From Ziziphus jujuba (Eukaryota > Streptophyta > Magnoliopsida > Rosales > Rhamnaceae), in the NCBI RefSeq assembly GCF_031755915.1, contig NC_083379.1, positions 19,602,001 through 19,666,000 of the forward strand: DNA of 64,000 bases. The letters are read 5' to 3'. This document shows positions 32,897 to 45,464 of the stretch, in pieces; the first letter of the stretch is position 1, and each line of letters opens with the position of its first letter. The position numbers and the translations under genes are program-made. The notes under the pieces are model-generated. The model had not been told where the DNA came from. It saw only the letters and a program-made list of their open reading frames with translations, and searched no databases.

Positions 32897-35800
32897 TGTA
32901 ATACCCCGTCCCAAAGTATATTGGAATTTTTGCACGTTGACCGTTGACCAAGAAGGTCAAAATTTTAACTTTTTGTTCTAGATGGAATTTTACATTGATC
33001 GAGGCACCATTTCAATGTACGTATCGTCCCGAGTTCATAGACTAGAAGCACGTCGAAATCGGAGCTACCGTTTGAAAGTTATGCGCAAGGCAAGTTGCGG
33101 TCCAATCTATCCAAGGGTGCCAAGTTTGACTTTTTATTTATGTGGAATTTTGATTTGCCTATTATATGGTTGTAAAGTACTCATCGATACGAGTCTATAG
33201 ACTAGTGGCACGCCTAATTTGGACACCAGGTTAAAAAGTTATGGACTCGCAAAGTTTTTCTGATACAGTATTATTTTATATTATTTTTAATTAAATGGTC
33301 TTATTGTGAAAATGTGCACCATGTGTCAAGCCCTCAGCCTATCCCATGAGTGCATAGTGGCACCCACGGGATGGCCTCTTATTGGCTCAAACCAGTGTGT
33401 GAGCCGTGTGACCGGAGAGAGAGAGAGAGAGGGGAGGAGAGAGAGGAGAGACCACCACCGACCACCACCGATTTGCCATTTTCCAGCCATCCTTTTCGTA
33501 CATGTGCCACCCCATCTTGAAGTCCAGTTGAAAACCGACTGGCCAGCCAAAAATCAGGGCCAACCGACCGTCGACACGCCCAGATATGAGGTTTTTCGAT
33601 GGCGGCACCGATTGCTTCAAAGCCTGATTTCTTCCCGATCCGGCCTCTGTTTGCCTCACTGCCGGTCCCATCCGTTCGTCCATCCTTCGATCTACATTTC
33701 CTCCAAAAATCACAACCATTGGCCACCGGACGCGCCACTGGCGGTGACGGATTTCGATGACCATGGCGACTCGTCGGAAAATCGACTTTCTGGCGAGTTT
33801 CCAGTTGCACCGCCCATCCTTTCCCACTAGTTTCGACCCCCTGAACCCAGATCTGAGGTTGGTTTCCTCCAACTTGCGGGGTTTATGAGATCCGAGGATC
33901 CAAAATCCGACACCTTTCCGACGAGATTCCGGCCACCTCGGGTCCGATCTCTGGAAAATGAAACCAGATTCGTAATCCTCATTTCACAAGCTCCAATTCG
34001 GTATATCACTCATAAATTTTGGTTGTCGTTTGTGTTCGCTCCCCGGGTACCCATTTAGGAGTTACCCAATTAAATATTAAAATAATTAGTTTTGTGTATT
34101 GTGGATATTTTAGGTGCACGTGTAGATAGTGGAGTTGATCCTGCAGAGGATCTCGATTGATACACGTGCTTGAGGTGAGTGACCCACCTTCAAAATTATT
34201 TTGGGATGTTAATATATATATATTTTGTGTTAATTGGTTATTTGAAGAATATGTTTTATGTGTTGAATATTTAGTAAATTTATATTTGGAATCGTGATGC
34301 CAAAATTGAATGAATTATAATTATTTGTGCATCAAAAAATATTTTGACTTCAAAAATTTTATGGATTTGGGATTTTATTAATAATTGTTAAATTTTATTA
34401 TTGGAATATTGTGTAATTAGAAAGTTTTCATGTGAATTTTAATATATGTTTAATATTTGAAGGAATTTCCATTTAATTTTACAATGCCGATTTATAATGG
34501 TTTTAATATATGTGTTGTTGCGAAAAATGTATTTGGGATTTTAAAGGAATTATGGTTTAGCGTTTTTAACTAATTATTGTTGAGTTTGATGTTGATTTTA
34601 TGATGCATAATAAATGCGTTTACATTATTTTAAGAATATATGAATTTCAGGTGATTTTAATATTATTTTTGGTATGATTTTATTTTAAAGATTTCAAGAA
34701 AAATATTGATTTAAGTTATGGTGCTTTCAAAATATATATTTATGCACTTGAAATATTATCTGGTGGATTTTATGATATAGGAAAAATTATATATTATCGA
34801 TGGATTTATGCTGGTGATATTAAAGAAAAATGTGAGATTATGAATTTGAAAAATGGTATAATTCTCATGGTGAGTTTTGGAAAAATTATTATATTTTAAA
34901 AATAATATGGTTATTTGTTTTAGACACACTCATACAGTACTGGTGTTCTATACTGTATATGTGGATGAGCGTGCAAGTTATAATATCTCCCGTGAGTTGC
35001 CATCAGACCGAGGGCAGACAAGTTCTATATGGTGCACATAAGCCACCCCCCTCCAAGGCGGGGATGACGGTTTAAGCAGCAGCGCTGTCAGGACGCTAAA
35101 GCGAGTGTATGCAAGTTTCTCTCTTTATCCTCCAGTCGGACGGTGCTCGGGATGCTCGGTATCGTAGGGCATCACTGGTATATAGTGTGGTGCATCAAGT
35201 ATTATTTTTCTGATATGAATTTCAAATCCTAAAGTTTTAAAATCGTATTCAAATTAAATGTATTTAATTTGTTTTATCACTTATTTTGAATTAGTATTTT
35301 TCTAAAATGTATTCATTCATATTTTATGACACTTATTTTAAAATAATGTTTTTAAAATGCATCTTGCCATATTTTTATTATATAGATTGATTGAATATTT
35401 CAAAATGAATTTTATAATATATTTTTACCATTTATTTTACATGATTGTTTGTAATTATTTAAAATATATTTTTGACACTGTTTATTTTAGTTTATTGAAT
35501 CAAATTTTACGAATTATGTATTGAATTTCACTTTTATGTTATATTTCTTTAATGCAAGTATTCTAAATTTATTTTATTATATTTTATTTGTATTTGGATT
35601 ATTTAAATTTTTATTAAATTAATTATTCATTGATTTTTAAGGCATAAAATATTGGATTTTGCGAAAATGTTTTAAAAGGGGAACCTTTCCAATGGAGTGA
35701 ATGGTGAGGGTTTTGAGAGAAAATATTACTTCCGATTAATTATTATTTATTTATTTATTTATTTATTCTTAATTAATCAAGTGTACTGTAATTATTATTA

Positions 35801-36304
35801 CTATTATAATTGTATATTAGATAGTGTCACTCCACTGAGATGATTAGCATCTTATATTTTTAAATCTGTTCCCCTAGCTACAAGGATTGGTAGACGTTCG
35901 TCCGGAGTGAGCTTGACATTCGTTGCTGTCGTATTTCGAGGAGTTCTCTTTCTTTTCATTTATTTCTATTGTAATATTTCTTTCCATCCTTCATTGTATA
36001 TCTTTCATGCTTAATTGTACCCTATGATACTCTGTATATTGTATTGGATATATTTTATTAAATACTGCATTAATTCCCTGTTTAATTTATGGAAGTGTTG
36101 TTTATTGTGGAATTAAATTGTAGTAAAGTGAAGGAATAAGGCGGTATATATATATAGAAGTGTGTTTTCAGTGCAGAAAATTTGTGGTAAGTCCAACTCT
36201 TAGGGGAGGTTCTGTCGGATTTTCCATTGGAAGGTCCGGTAGGGTTTCTCTGGGATCAAGGCTTATCTAAGGTTCCGGTGAGGGATCTCGGACGGGTCCT
36301 GATA
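32897..36304 (+). repeat. 3.4-kb solo LTR with AGTAT target-site duplication
   Basis: Begins TGTAATACCCCGTCCC and ends GGTCCTGATA (the related end at 2363 keeps CA). AGTAT stands on both sides (32892-32896 and 36305-36309). No internal coding region, primer site or second LTR accompanies it. Long LTRs starting TGTAACACCCC are typical of plant gypsy elements such as the Tekay type (established pattern; clade here inferred). A GC-richer block at about 33310-33970 contains a GA repeat (33414-33455) and open frames on both strands, none with a domain. (TTTA)n lies at about 35745-35768. Confidence 0.9.
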
Positions 36305-36309
36305 AGTAT

Positions 36310-37250
36310 AAAGTTCCAAAAGAAAGAGGTGGAGTCACGATATAACTCTACTAGATTCAAAATAATAATAAAAGATAATTAAACCCCTTTTATCTTTTAT
36401 TATAATCTCAATAGATAATTCAAATGAAATAATCCTTCTTTATCCCTTGAATCCTATCCAATCCTTATAAACTAAGAGATAAATTATATGATAAAGGCTA
36501 ATTAATAAAAGATAAATAAAGAGTTATAAAGAGATATTCTCTTATTTGAAATTCAAATAATAATATACTTACAAAATCTATCTATTTCTTAAAAGTCAGA
36601 GTTCTAGTCAAAACAAATAGTTAAAAGTAAAAGACGATTTCACCTGAACTATATGTTAATATGTGATGGCAAATTTGTCATTTACACGTATACAAACAAA
36701 TACATTTAAAGCAAGAGTAAATCAATCGTTTATTGCTATCCAATATTTAAACCTAGAAAAAGGCGGTCTTACAAAAGTAATTTTATTGAATTGTAAAACT
36801 AAAACATTTACATATCACAAGAACAAAGAGACAACCAAATTAGGTTGACACCACTCAAAATCTTAATGATATGCAAACATCTTTTCGTATTTACTTAACC
36901 AGTTTTGATTTCGTAAAGATAGTCATGTAATTTTAGTTCACTAAATTTATTATTTAGCAACTCTTGATTTAGTTGAGTTATATGCCAAATAATAAATTCA
37001 TAGTTTACCATTTGAACTTTAAAACAATTGTTCTTTTCTTTTCCTTTTTTATTTAGGATTTTATTTAATTGTCATTTGTTTTATATGACTTTTTATTCTA
37101 AAGCCCTATTGGATTGTTTAAAACATTTGATTATCTGATAAGTAAGTTTTAGCTCATTTATTTAGTCTTTTATAGCTTGATTATTTATGGAAAACTCAAG
37201 CATTTATGGTTATTTTGATATATTTTTATATGCTTGTGCAGGTGAGCTCT
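36310..37250. other. No gene seen
   Basis: AT-rich sequence continuing the DNA that stood before the solo LTR insertion. The only longer frame (36663-36848) has no recognisable feature. The left edge of the next LTR lies somewhere near its end. Confidence 0.4.
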
Positions 37251-38425
37251 AAAGTGAAATTAAAGGTAATTTTCATGATTTTTAAAGGCTTTGAGGATCA
37301 CCTTGAAGAGGAAGAAGACTCGCCATGCTTAAACCAAGTCAAACATGCCACCTATTATTCAAGATTTTTAAAATATTGACTTTCTATGCTTGCATTTATA
37401 ATTTTGACTTTCATTGACTTTGGTCAAAATGGAGCTTTGGTGAAAGCATATGTAAGGCATGGTCCTTTAGCGCAGAGATTTGCATGTGCAAATCATGTGA
37501 CTTCATTAAAATAGGCATGTAAGAGTCATGTGCACATTTAAAACCCTTTGATCTTGATTTAAAGGTTAGATTAAACCAAAAAGGGGATTTATTGAGTGTC
37601 ATATATATATATATATATATTAAGAAAGGGGACTTGGTAGAGAAATGGGAGGGAGGAGCCAACATTGTACATAGCTTATAGAAGAACTAAAGAGAAACAC
37701 ACTCAATTTATAGATTGAGAGAGAGAGAGATAGAAAGAGATAAATCTAGAAAGAAAAAAGCTTGGGCTTGGATGAAGATTGAAGATTGAAGAGGTTTGCC
37801 TACAAGATTCCTCCTCCTTTGAGTTCTCTCTATTTTTTATCACTCTCTAAATTGTATTTAGCTATATATATATATATATATATATTGTGTATTTGACATA
37901 GATTTAATGATAAATATATATTCTATTTTTTATTTGGTTTATATTTTGTACATGAATTGTTAGATTTATTATATTAGATTTTAATGGAACCTTTACCTTA
38001 ATGATATTTGATTGATGGATTTATTATTAATTTGTCTCTATCCAATTTTCTTGTGTAAATCTTGCAATTATTGTTTTAATATATTCTTACATTTGGGAAA
38101 TTCCTTGGGTGTTGGATAGATTTACTATTTTATACTTAAAAAAGTTTAATTTATTAAATTGGTCACTAAATTAGATCCTAATTGATATTGGAAAGCTTGT
38201 TTGGAAATTGGGTAGCCACAAAAGAGAGGGCTAAAGGCATGAGAACTTAGGAATTTTAGGAAAGAATTTTAGTCGAACGAGGAGCCTAATAGAAAAAAAA
38301 AAAAAAAGAATTAATCAATAATTTTGATACTTAATGATGTTTTAAACATTAACTTTCTAAGGAACAATACTCATTTATCATTTTATTACTTGAGCAACCC
38401 GTATATTTGTAGAAATAACAAATCA
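37251..38425 (+). repeat. 5' LTR of an Athila/Tat-like element (left edge approximate)
   Basis: Matches 43241-44711 in order. Shared are the GATCACCTTG(A/G)AGA block, GTCAAACATGCCA, GACTTTCATTGACTTTG, a GA-repeat plus TAAATCTAGA, TTGAGTTCTC..CTATC/CTATT, the (AT)n tract, and the end ...AACAAATCA. The end at 38425 is fixed by the primer site just beyond; the start is only an alignment estimate. About 280 bases present in the 3' copy (about 44300-44580) are missing here. Confidence 0.75.
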
Positions 38426-38431
38426 AGTTTT

Positions 38432-38449
38432 TGGCACTGTTGCTGGGGC
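38432..38449 (+). other. Degenerate primer-binding site, Asp-tRNA type
   Basis: TGGCACTGTTGCTGGGGC resembles the TGGCGCCGTTGCCGGGG site common in plant Athila/Tat elements. The differences are transitions of the CG-to-CA/TG kind. It lies 6 bases after the LTR end. Confidence 0.7.
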
Positions 38450-38599
38450 TTGAGCATATTAAACTATCTTTTGAGGATATGAATTGAGTATTTGTAAACA
38501 AGGTCCGAAATAGGATGAATGAGTATGAATCTTGGATAGACAAACTTCGAGTATTTTGGTTGATTTAGGTTCTTTAATGATAGCTTTGGAAGTACAATT

Positions 38600-39060
38600 G
38601 GGACAATTTGTAAATGAAGTTAAGGGTAAGAATTAGGGGAAGATTACAAGTGAAACTAATTCCAATCCTAAAAAATGTATGCTAAACACTTTGAGAAGTC
38701 AAGAGGACTTTGAATTCCCAAAGATCAAGGAAGATCAATCTATTGGAAAACTCATCAATGAGGAGTACGTAAAGTGAGAGATTGATAACAATGTGGAATT
38801 TCCAATAGAAGTTCAAACTTGTGCTACAATTGGGATGGTTAAACCTTGTGTGGGGTCAAACATTTCTGTTAAGGAACCTAGAACCTTACATGATTATGAA
38901 TTAGAGAATTCTTCAACTAATGAAGAGGTTGAAGTTGAGAGATGTGCTATGGTTAAGGTTATGGACAAGAGTTGTGAATTAGAAGCTATACCATTGTCAT
39001 TTGTAGATCTTTTCAGGAAAATGAACCTACAGAGGAAGTTGAAGAAGGCAAGATGATGTG
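38600..39060 (+). pseudogene. Athila/Tat-type gag end remnant
   Basis: Translation around 38620-38710 (GKITSETNSNPKK then NTLRSQ) recalls the conserved NP..N..A.TLRSGK block at the end of Athila/Tat gag proteins. A 87-residue frame at 38793-39056 follows (FPIEVQTCATIG, a Glu-rich middle) with no known domain. A further Lys/Glu-rich stretch is at 39385-39591. No protease, reverse transcriptase or integrase is seen anywhere in 38450-43240, so the element is non-autonomous. Confidence 0.5.
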
Positions 39061-42000
39061 GGAAGCTTTTCAAGCCTTTATGGAAAATTCTATGAGTCCA
39101 CCGGCCATTGAGTTTGATACTAAGTATATCAATATATTAGAATTTCGAAATTTGATTTTGAATGATCACTATAACTATGAAGCAATTCAAAGAGATGGAG
39201 GAAATTCAAGAAAAGGACATTGGATATAGTACTATGGTTGAAGAAGAATTTCATGTTCCCAATGAAAAGCTTGGGGATGTGAATAAGTTTGTCACGGATA
39301 TTCCCAAAGAGGATGGGTCACAAAATTCTAAGAGTTAGAAGAATATCACAATTATGCCCTCAAGAATGTTCAAGCTAGGAAGAAGTGAAAGAAGAAGAGG
39401 AAAGCAACCAAAAAGTGAAATGCAACCTCATTCCTGGTGCTAAAGTTCACTTCCTCACTCCTACATTGAAGCATGATCCAGAAAATGTTGAAGCCAAGGG
39501 TTCGGGAACCTCCACAATAAGGCGATTACTCTCATTTGGTGTAATTGAGCTTCAAGGTGAAGTTGGTGGTTTATTTCTAATTTATCGGTAAAGGCCAAGA
39601 GTTCTTTATTGAAGAAGAGCATATAGAACCAAAGTAATTATTTAGACTTTTAAATTTGGTTTCTAGCTCGGCTATGTCTAGCTAAAAATGTAAAACCAAG
39701 CACTTCTCGGGAGGCAATTCAAGTTCTTTCTAAACCTTCGCTCTTTCTTTTAAAATTTTTTGCCTTAAATTTTATTAAATCATAATTAGATTTGATAGGC
39801 TTATTTTGATATTTTAATGCTAGTTTTGTGAATCTTTTTCTTGCATTTTGTAGGATTCTTGATAATTGGAGGTTCATATTCCAAGTTTTGAAGGTGTGTT
39901 CATATTTTGGACTAGTTTCAAGCATTGAAGTTGAAAAATTGAGTGAAATGTTGAAAAAGAACTGTGTAGATAGGTCAAGTTTGAAAAATTACCAAACATA
40001 GCAGAAAATGATATAGTGCAATATGTAGATGGAAACTGTGGATGTCTAGTTTCTGCAGAATTTTATGAAACATCATTTGGAAGTCTATAGAGAGAGGTAT
40101 TGCCATTTTAGTGACTGATGTTCAGTGCAGGAAAATTTCAGCATGCGTCCTCTAATGTCCATGCCTCAGAAACGCCTTTTTCTGTTCAACAGCAGCAATT
40201 TCACAACTTCCTAGCATGGGCACACTCATCCAACACGCTATGGAAGACTTTCAAGCCCCAGAACAGGATGTTTTGCGTGCCAACATGGCAAGACTGGTGT
40301 GTTCATTCCAACAACTATTCAGCAACTTCAACACTTCAAACGAAGGGTTCTCACCCTCCTAATCCATGCCCAAGCATGCGCCTCCATTTTGCTCCACGGC
40401 AAGCTTCTTGAGTAATTAAATTCTAGAATTAATGGGCATCAATTTGGCAGTTTTAGTGGCATTTACTTACGGCAAAATGGCGTGTCCTGCTGAAGCTCCC
40501 CACCGTGCTTCGTTAAACGAAGAGATGCTCTATGCTTTAATTTACACCAAGTAGGTGTATTCAACCAAGCTCCATACCAAGATAGGTGTGTTCAAGCCAC
40601 TTTATGCCTCATTCCATGCAGCAGATGAAGCTTCACACGAAAAGAAAATGCATCTTCACAGTTTCAATGGCCTCAAGCTGTTCCAAGTTGGCGTGTACCC
40701 ATTGAAGCTCCTTGCCATAGCCATTCATTCTCACACAAGCAAGAGCTGATTTGACAGCTTCACTAGCGTTTCCCTATGCCAAATTGGCATGACCATGCAA
40801 GCTTCACGCCAGATGAGCTACAAGACCAGCTTCTCACACCATCTCCTCTCAATTTCGCCATATGTCGATCATGTGATTTTTGTTATTCTCACAAAAATTT
40901 CAAGTTTGTCATTATTTAGTCATGTGCAACTCATGTGCTCTCTTAAAATCTATTTCAAAATTACAAAATTGCCATTGAAATGTTATGTGCATCGCATATG
41001 TGCTCCCATAAAAACTCAGTTTTATTTTATCTTCTTCCTCCATCGATTCCTACAATCTCCCATTCAAAGTTTCATTTTCCTTCCTTTCTTTCTTCTTTTC
41101 TTCTTCTTTGTTAAGAACACTTCCATATCATCATCTTTCTCTACCAAATCTATCATCAATTGTCACCAAATTTTCATCAAACTTAGTGATGAGAAACAAC
41201 GAAGATTTTCATCAAATTTTCATGCAAATGAAGGAAATTCAAATGGGTATTTCTTAAAAGTGGAAAATTCTTCAATTAAAGAGCAATTTTCACCATCTCA
41301 TCCCTTCATCAAGAAGCTCTCACCATCAAAAGATTAGAAGAATCAAAGTTTGAGGGTGAATTTTCATTCACCGCCCAAATATGTTTTCTTCAGCACTTCT
41401 CCTTAATTTTAAATATTGGGACAATGTTTATTTTAAGTATGGGGGATTGAATTCAAAGTTTTGAGCCTTTTTGAAAATTCGGTTGAAATTTGAAAATTTT
41501 ATGCTTAATTGTTGAAACTTGAAATTTTTCAATCATCTTGTTTGAATTTTAAATTAGGTTTTTAATCGATTATTTTTGTTTTGAGAAAAATTTTTGAAAA
41601 TCCATTAAAAATTTGAAAAATTCCAAAAATTCCAAAAATTTTGTACTTGCTTTTATGTTAGATTTTTATTTTTATTTTTTGAAAAATTCAAAAATATTTT
41701 AGGTTTTAGTAGTTTTTATTTGGTAGATAGAATAATTAGCCAATGATGAATAAATTAATGATTGGATGCATATTCTTATGATTATGAATTTGTGATTTGT
41801 TGTTTGATTACCAAAAGATACAATTTAATATTGTTATTCTTGAGAAATTTGAGCACTTAATGAGCATGATATATCTTGCATTTTGATAAAAATTTGAATG
41901 ATTAGGGTACATTGTTGGATTAGCTCTAGAACTTACACGATTTCAACTCGAGGCGAAACATAGTTTTATATTGTGCTTAGGAAATGATTTAGGCCTTCCT

Positions 42001-43240
42001 TATTGAGTTTGAGCTATTTTAAAGCTAACCCTGTCATTTTATATCACTAGTACCCTTTTTGAGCTTTTAGAACGCATATAAAGATGTGTTTAGAGCCTTT
42101 TGTTGATAAACCACATTTATCTATCTTGATGAACCTAATTAATATTTTTAATCCCACCTTTTTCATACTTAAGGAATCTTAGTATTGAAATGAGATGAAT
42201 TTTAGCTTGGAGTATGGACTAGGTAAGGTGAGTGAGTAATCTAAGTTTGGGGAACGAGAAATGGGGAATTGGGCTTTAGTGCACTCTCTATGGGGAACTT
42301 GAATGTAGTTAAAGAGGTTAGAGTTCAATTTTGAGGAATAAAGGGGAGAGGGAGAGTGTATTTGAGTTTTTAATTAAAAGAAAGTCAAGTCCTAGTTTTT
42401 GACAAAGAATTTAAAGGTTGAAAACTCAAGGAAGAGCAAAGAAATGTAATCTAGCTATTCCCTTTATTTAGGTTTTTTTTTAAAAAAGAGAGAGAGAGAG
42501 AGAGTTCAATAAAAAGGAAAAAAAAACTGTTTGTAAAATAATAATAATAATAAAGAAAACCAAAAAAGAAAAGAGAAAGAAGGAAAAAAAAAAAAACAAA
42601 AACAAAAAGTAAAGCATAAAGGATGAGGGACTAGCTTTCTTGAGTTGTTAAAATTGTCATTTTTAATAAACTTAGAACTCATTCATTGAGAGATTGAACT
42701 CGAATATTTAGAAGGAGCTTCACTACTCTGAAATGAAGGCTTATTCTTCAATGAAAAAATGTGTGTTGTGCATTAATGGGGAAAAGTGTGTGAGTGAGAT
42801 TGAAGTAAGAAAATGGGAAATAAGGGTTAAAAAAGGGGTAGAGCTTTCATTCATGATTTTTGGTACTAAAAATTCTTCATGAATATATTTATCCTTTTCT
42901 TTTCTTTCTATGAACCCCCACTCCAGAGCCTTCCATTACAAGCTTATAAAGTCCTTTTGATCCTAAGCATGATAATAATTCCACATTAGTGGAGAGTTTG
43001 AGATTATGTTTTGCATATGAAGCTAAGTGCTAAGTTTTAAGACCCTTGTTGCCTAAATTGATTCAATTTCTTGTTATTGAATGTCTAAATCTATTCATGG
43101 ACACCTTGAGAACAATGATATGTAGTGAAAATAAAGTAGTTGGATGACATTTTTACTTTGAAGCTCTCATATAAGGTTGCATTTTATTATTCTTGAGGCC
43201 AATCAAATTATAATATCTACCTTAACTTAGTATTTATATT
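39061..43240. other. Non-coding interior of the Athila/Tat-like element
   Basis: Over 4 kb without a convincing domain. Landmarks typical of the 3' interior of such elements are GGACAATGTTTATTTTAAG followed by TATGGGGGATTG near 41421-41450, and a second CTAAGTTTGGGGAAC near 42242. A-rich and GA-rich runs lie at about 42480-42610. The 182-residue frame at 40789-41337 is compositionally biased and I do not call it a gene. Confidence 0.5.
40118..40830. repeat. Diverged internal repeats
   Basis: Degenerate units recur. The pair 40441-40500 and about 40745-40812 share a TTGGCAG/TTGACAG start, a CATTT/CGTTT block, GGCAAAATGGCGTG / GCCAAATTGGCATG, and GAAGCTCC / CAAGCTTC. Partial units with GGCGTGT/AGGTGTGTTCA and GAAGCTCC occur near 40290, 40550, 40590 and 40690. 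Spacing is irregular. Confidence 0.5.
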
Positions 43241-43847
43241 TGGAACTTATGGGCAATTTGCATGGTTTTTAAAGCTTTAGGGATCACCTTGGAGAGAAAG
43301 AAAGCCACCATGCCTGAACCAGTCAAACATGCCATCCATTATTGAAGATTTTCAAAATGCTAATCTTCCATGCATTGATTTTTAATTTTGACTTTCATTG
43401 ACTTTGATCAAAATGGAGCTTTAATGATAGCATATGCAAGGCATGTGCCTTTAGTGTCTAGATTTGCATGTCCAAATCATGTGATCTCATTCAAAATATT
43501 TATGTGAGAGCCATGTGCATATCTATGACTCTTTAATCTTGATTTAAAGATTGGATTTACCTAAAAAGAGTAGTATTTTGGAGATCATTTTAGGATACTT
43601 TATTTGGGTGGCCTATAAAAAGGGCTTGATAAAGAAAGGGAAGAAATGAGCCACCATTGTAGATAGCTTGGAGAAGAACTAGAGAACAACACACTCAATT
43701 TTTAGAGAGAGAGAGAGAGTGAGAGAGAGCTAAATCTAGAGAGAGAAAACTTTGGTTTGGAAGAAGATTGAAGATTGAAAAGATTTCTCTACAAGATTCC
43801 TCATCCTTTGAGTTTTCTCTATCTTTAGTCACTCTCTAAATTGTATT

Positions 43848-43881
<34 letters not shown>

Positions 43882-44711
43882 GATATATATTATGTATCTA
43901 ACATGGATTTAATGATAAACTATATATTCTCTTTTAGATTTGGTTTATATTTTATACATGGATTACTTGATTTATTATCTAGGATTTTGATGGAGCCTTT
44001 ACATTGACAATATTTGATTGATGGGTTAATTATTATTTTGTCTCTATTCAATTTTCTTGTGTAAATATTGCAATTATTGTCTAATATACTTTTACATTTG
44101 GCAAATTATTTGGGTGTTGGATAGATTTACTATTTTTTACTTGGAAAAGTTTGATTTGATAAATTAGCCATTAGCTTTACAGAATTTAGGTCCTAATTGA
44201 TATTGAAAAGTTTGATTAGAAATTGGAGAGCTACAAAAAAGAAGGCTTAAGGCATGAGAACTTAGAAATTTTAGAAAGGAAATTCTAATCTTCACTAGGG
44301 ACTCATAAATTCTAATTTCATTTTGAAAAAAATGATTAAATTAAATTGAAAATTCTCTAGGATAGAAATTGGATAAAATTTAATCTTTTGTCAACCAAAT
44401 TAATTAAATATAGGAGAGGTAAAGGAGAAGTCAAAGTCTTAGAGTTTTATATTAAAATATTTGCCATTTCCATTACTTATGTGTGTTGTTTCTCTTAATT
44501 TTTTGTTTTAGTACTTTAGTTTAATGTTAATACTAGTTTTAATTTAAGTTTATACTATTTTTAGTTGAACTGGATGCCCAAATTAAAAAAAAAAAAATAA
44601 TCAATAATTTCGGTACTTAATAAAATTTCAAACATCAATTCTCAAGATAACGATACCCACTCATCATTTTATTATTTGTACGACCTATATACTTGTAAAA
44701 ATAATATATCA
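43241..44711 (+). repeat. 3' LTR of the Athila/Tat-like element (left edge approximate)
   Basis: Colinear with 37251-38425 and ends in ATATATCA at 44711 at the same point as the 5' copy. It is longer because it keeps the segment at about 44300-44580 that the other copy lacks. Divergence between copies is obvious by eye, pointing to an old insertion. Confidence 0.75.
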
Positions 44712-45433
44712 CTTCATTTTAATTTTATTAGACTACAAAAATATTTGATAGTTAATAATCCTTTGAAATTATCTAGGCATTTAATTTATTTGATATTTGA
44801 TTTAATTGTATGTCAAAATTCAATTAATTGGAAACTTTGTATTTTGAATGATTGAAAGCCATTTAATGTTTGAATTAAAAAGTCTATTTGATTTTATCCA
44901 AATTATAAATTTTCTATTTTTTAATTTCCAAGAAAACTTATGGTGCTTATTTGTGTAATTTTGAATTTCTCATTAATCTTTTGTACAAAAAAAATTAAGC
45001 TTGGAATTGATTTTGTAATTTTGTTTGAGAAATGTATGTTTTATTAAAATTTCAAGTGTAAATTTTGTACTAAATTATTTATCTTGTGAACTAAGAAACC
45101 TTATATTATAAATTTTGAGAATTCATTTATACCTGGTATATGCTTAATTGTATTTTTACTTTTAGCAAGATTGAAATATCATTTTTAATTAAATATTAGT
45201 TTGGGAAAATTGATTTTGGACTTAGAGGGAATTTTTAAGAGGTGCAAGGGCACTTTTGACCTTTTGTTCCAAGAGCTTGGAAATTTGTCATTCTATCCTT
45301 CCACCTACATGCCTATATAAACTAATCTTTAGCATTTTTTTATCACTTTTTCCATTTCTTCAACCCAAAACTGGAGACACCCCCAAGCTCTCTCTTAAAA
45401 ATTTTCCTTATTCCGTTTCTTCTTTTTCCATTT

Positions 45434-45464
<31 letters not shown>

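Noticed and set aside
33306..33872. Overlapping open frames of 140-174 codons on both strands in a GC-rich block
   Set aside because: They lie inside a solo LTR, are open on both strands because of base composition, include GA-repeat translations, and show no domain.
39385..39591. Gene-like frame with a KVKCNLIPGAKVHFL stretch
   Set aside because: Lies within the Athila/Tat-like interior downstream of the gag remnant; treated as part of the element rather than a host gene.
40789..41337. 182-codon open frame
   Set aside because: Phe/Ser/His-biased, lies in the non-coding interior of an LTR element, with no domain or supporting splice pattern.
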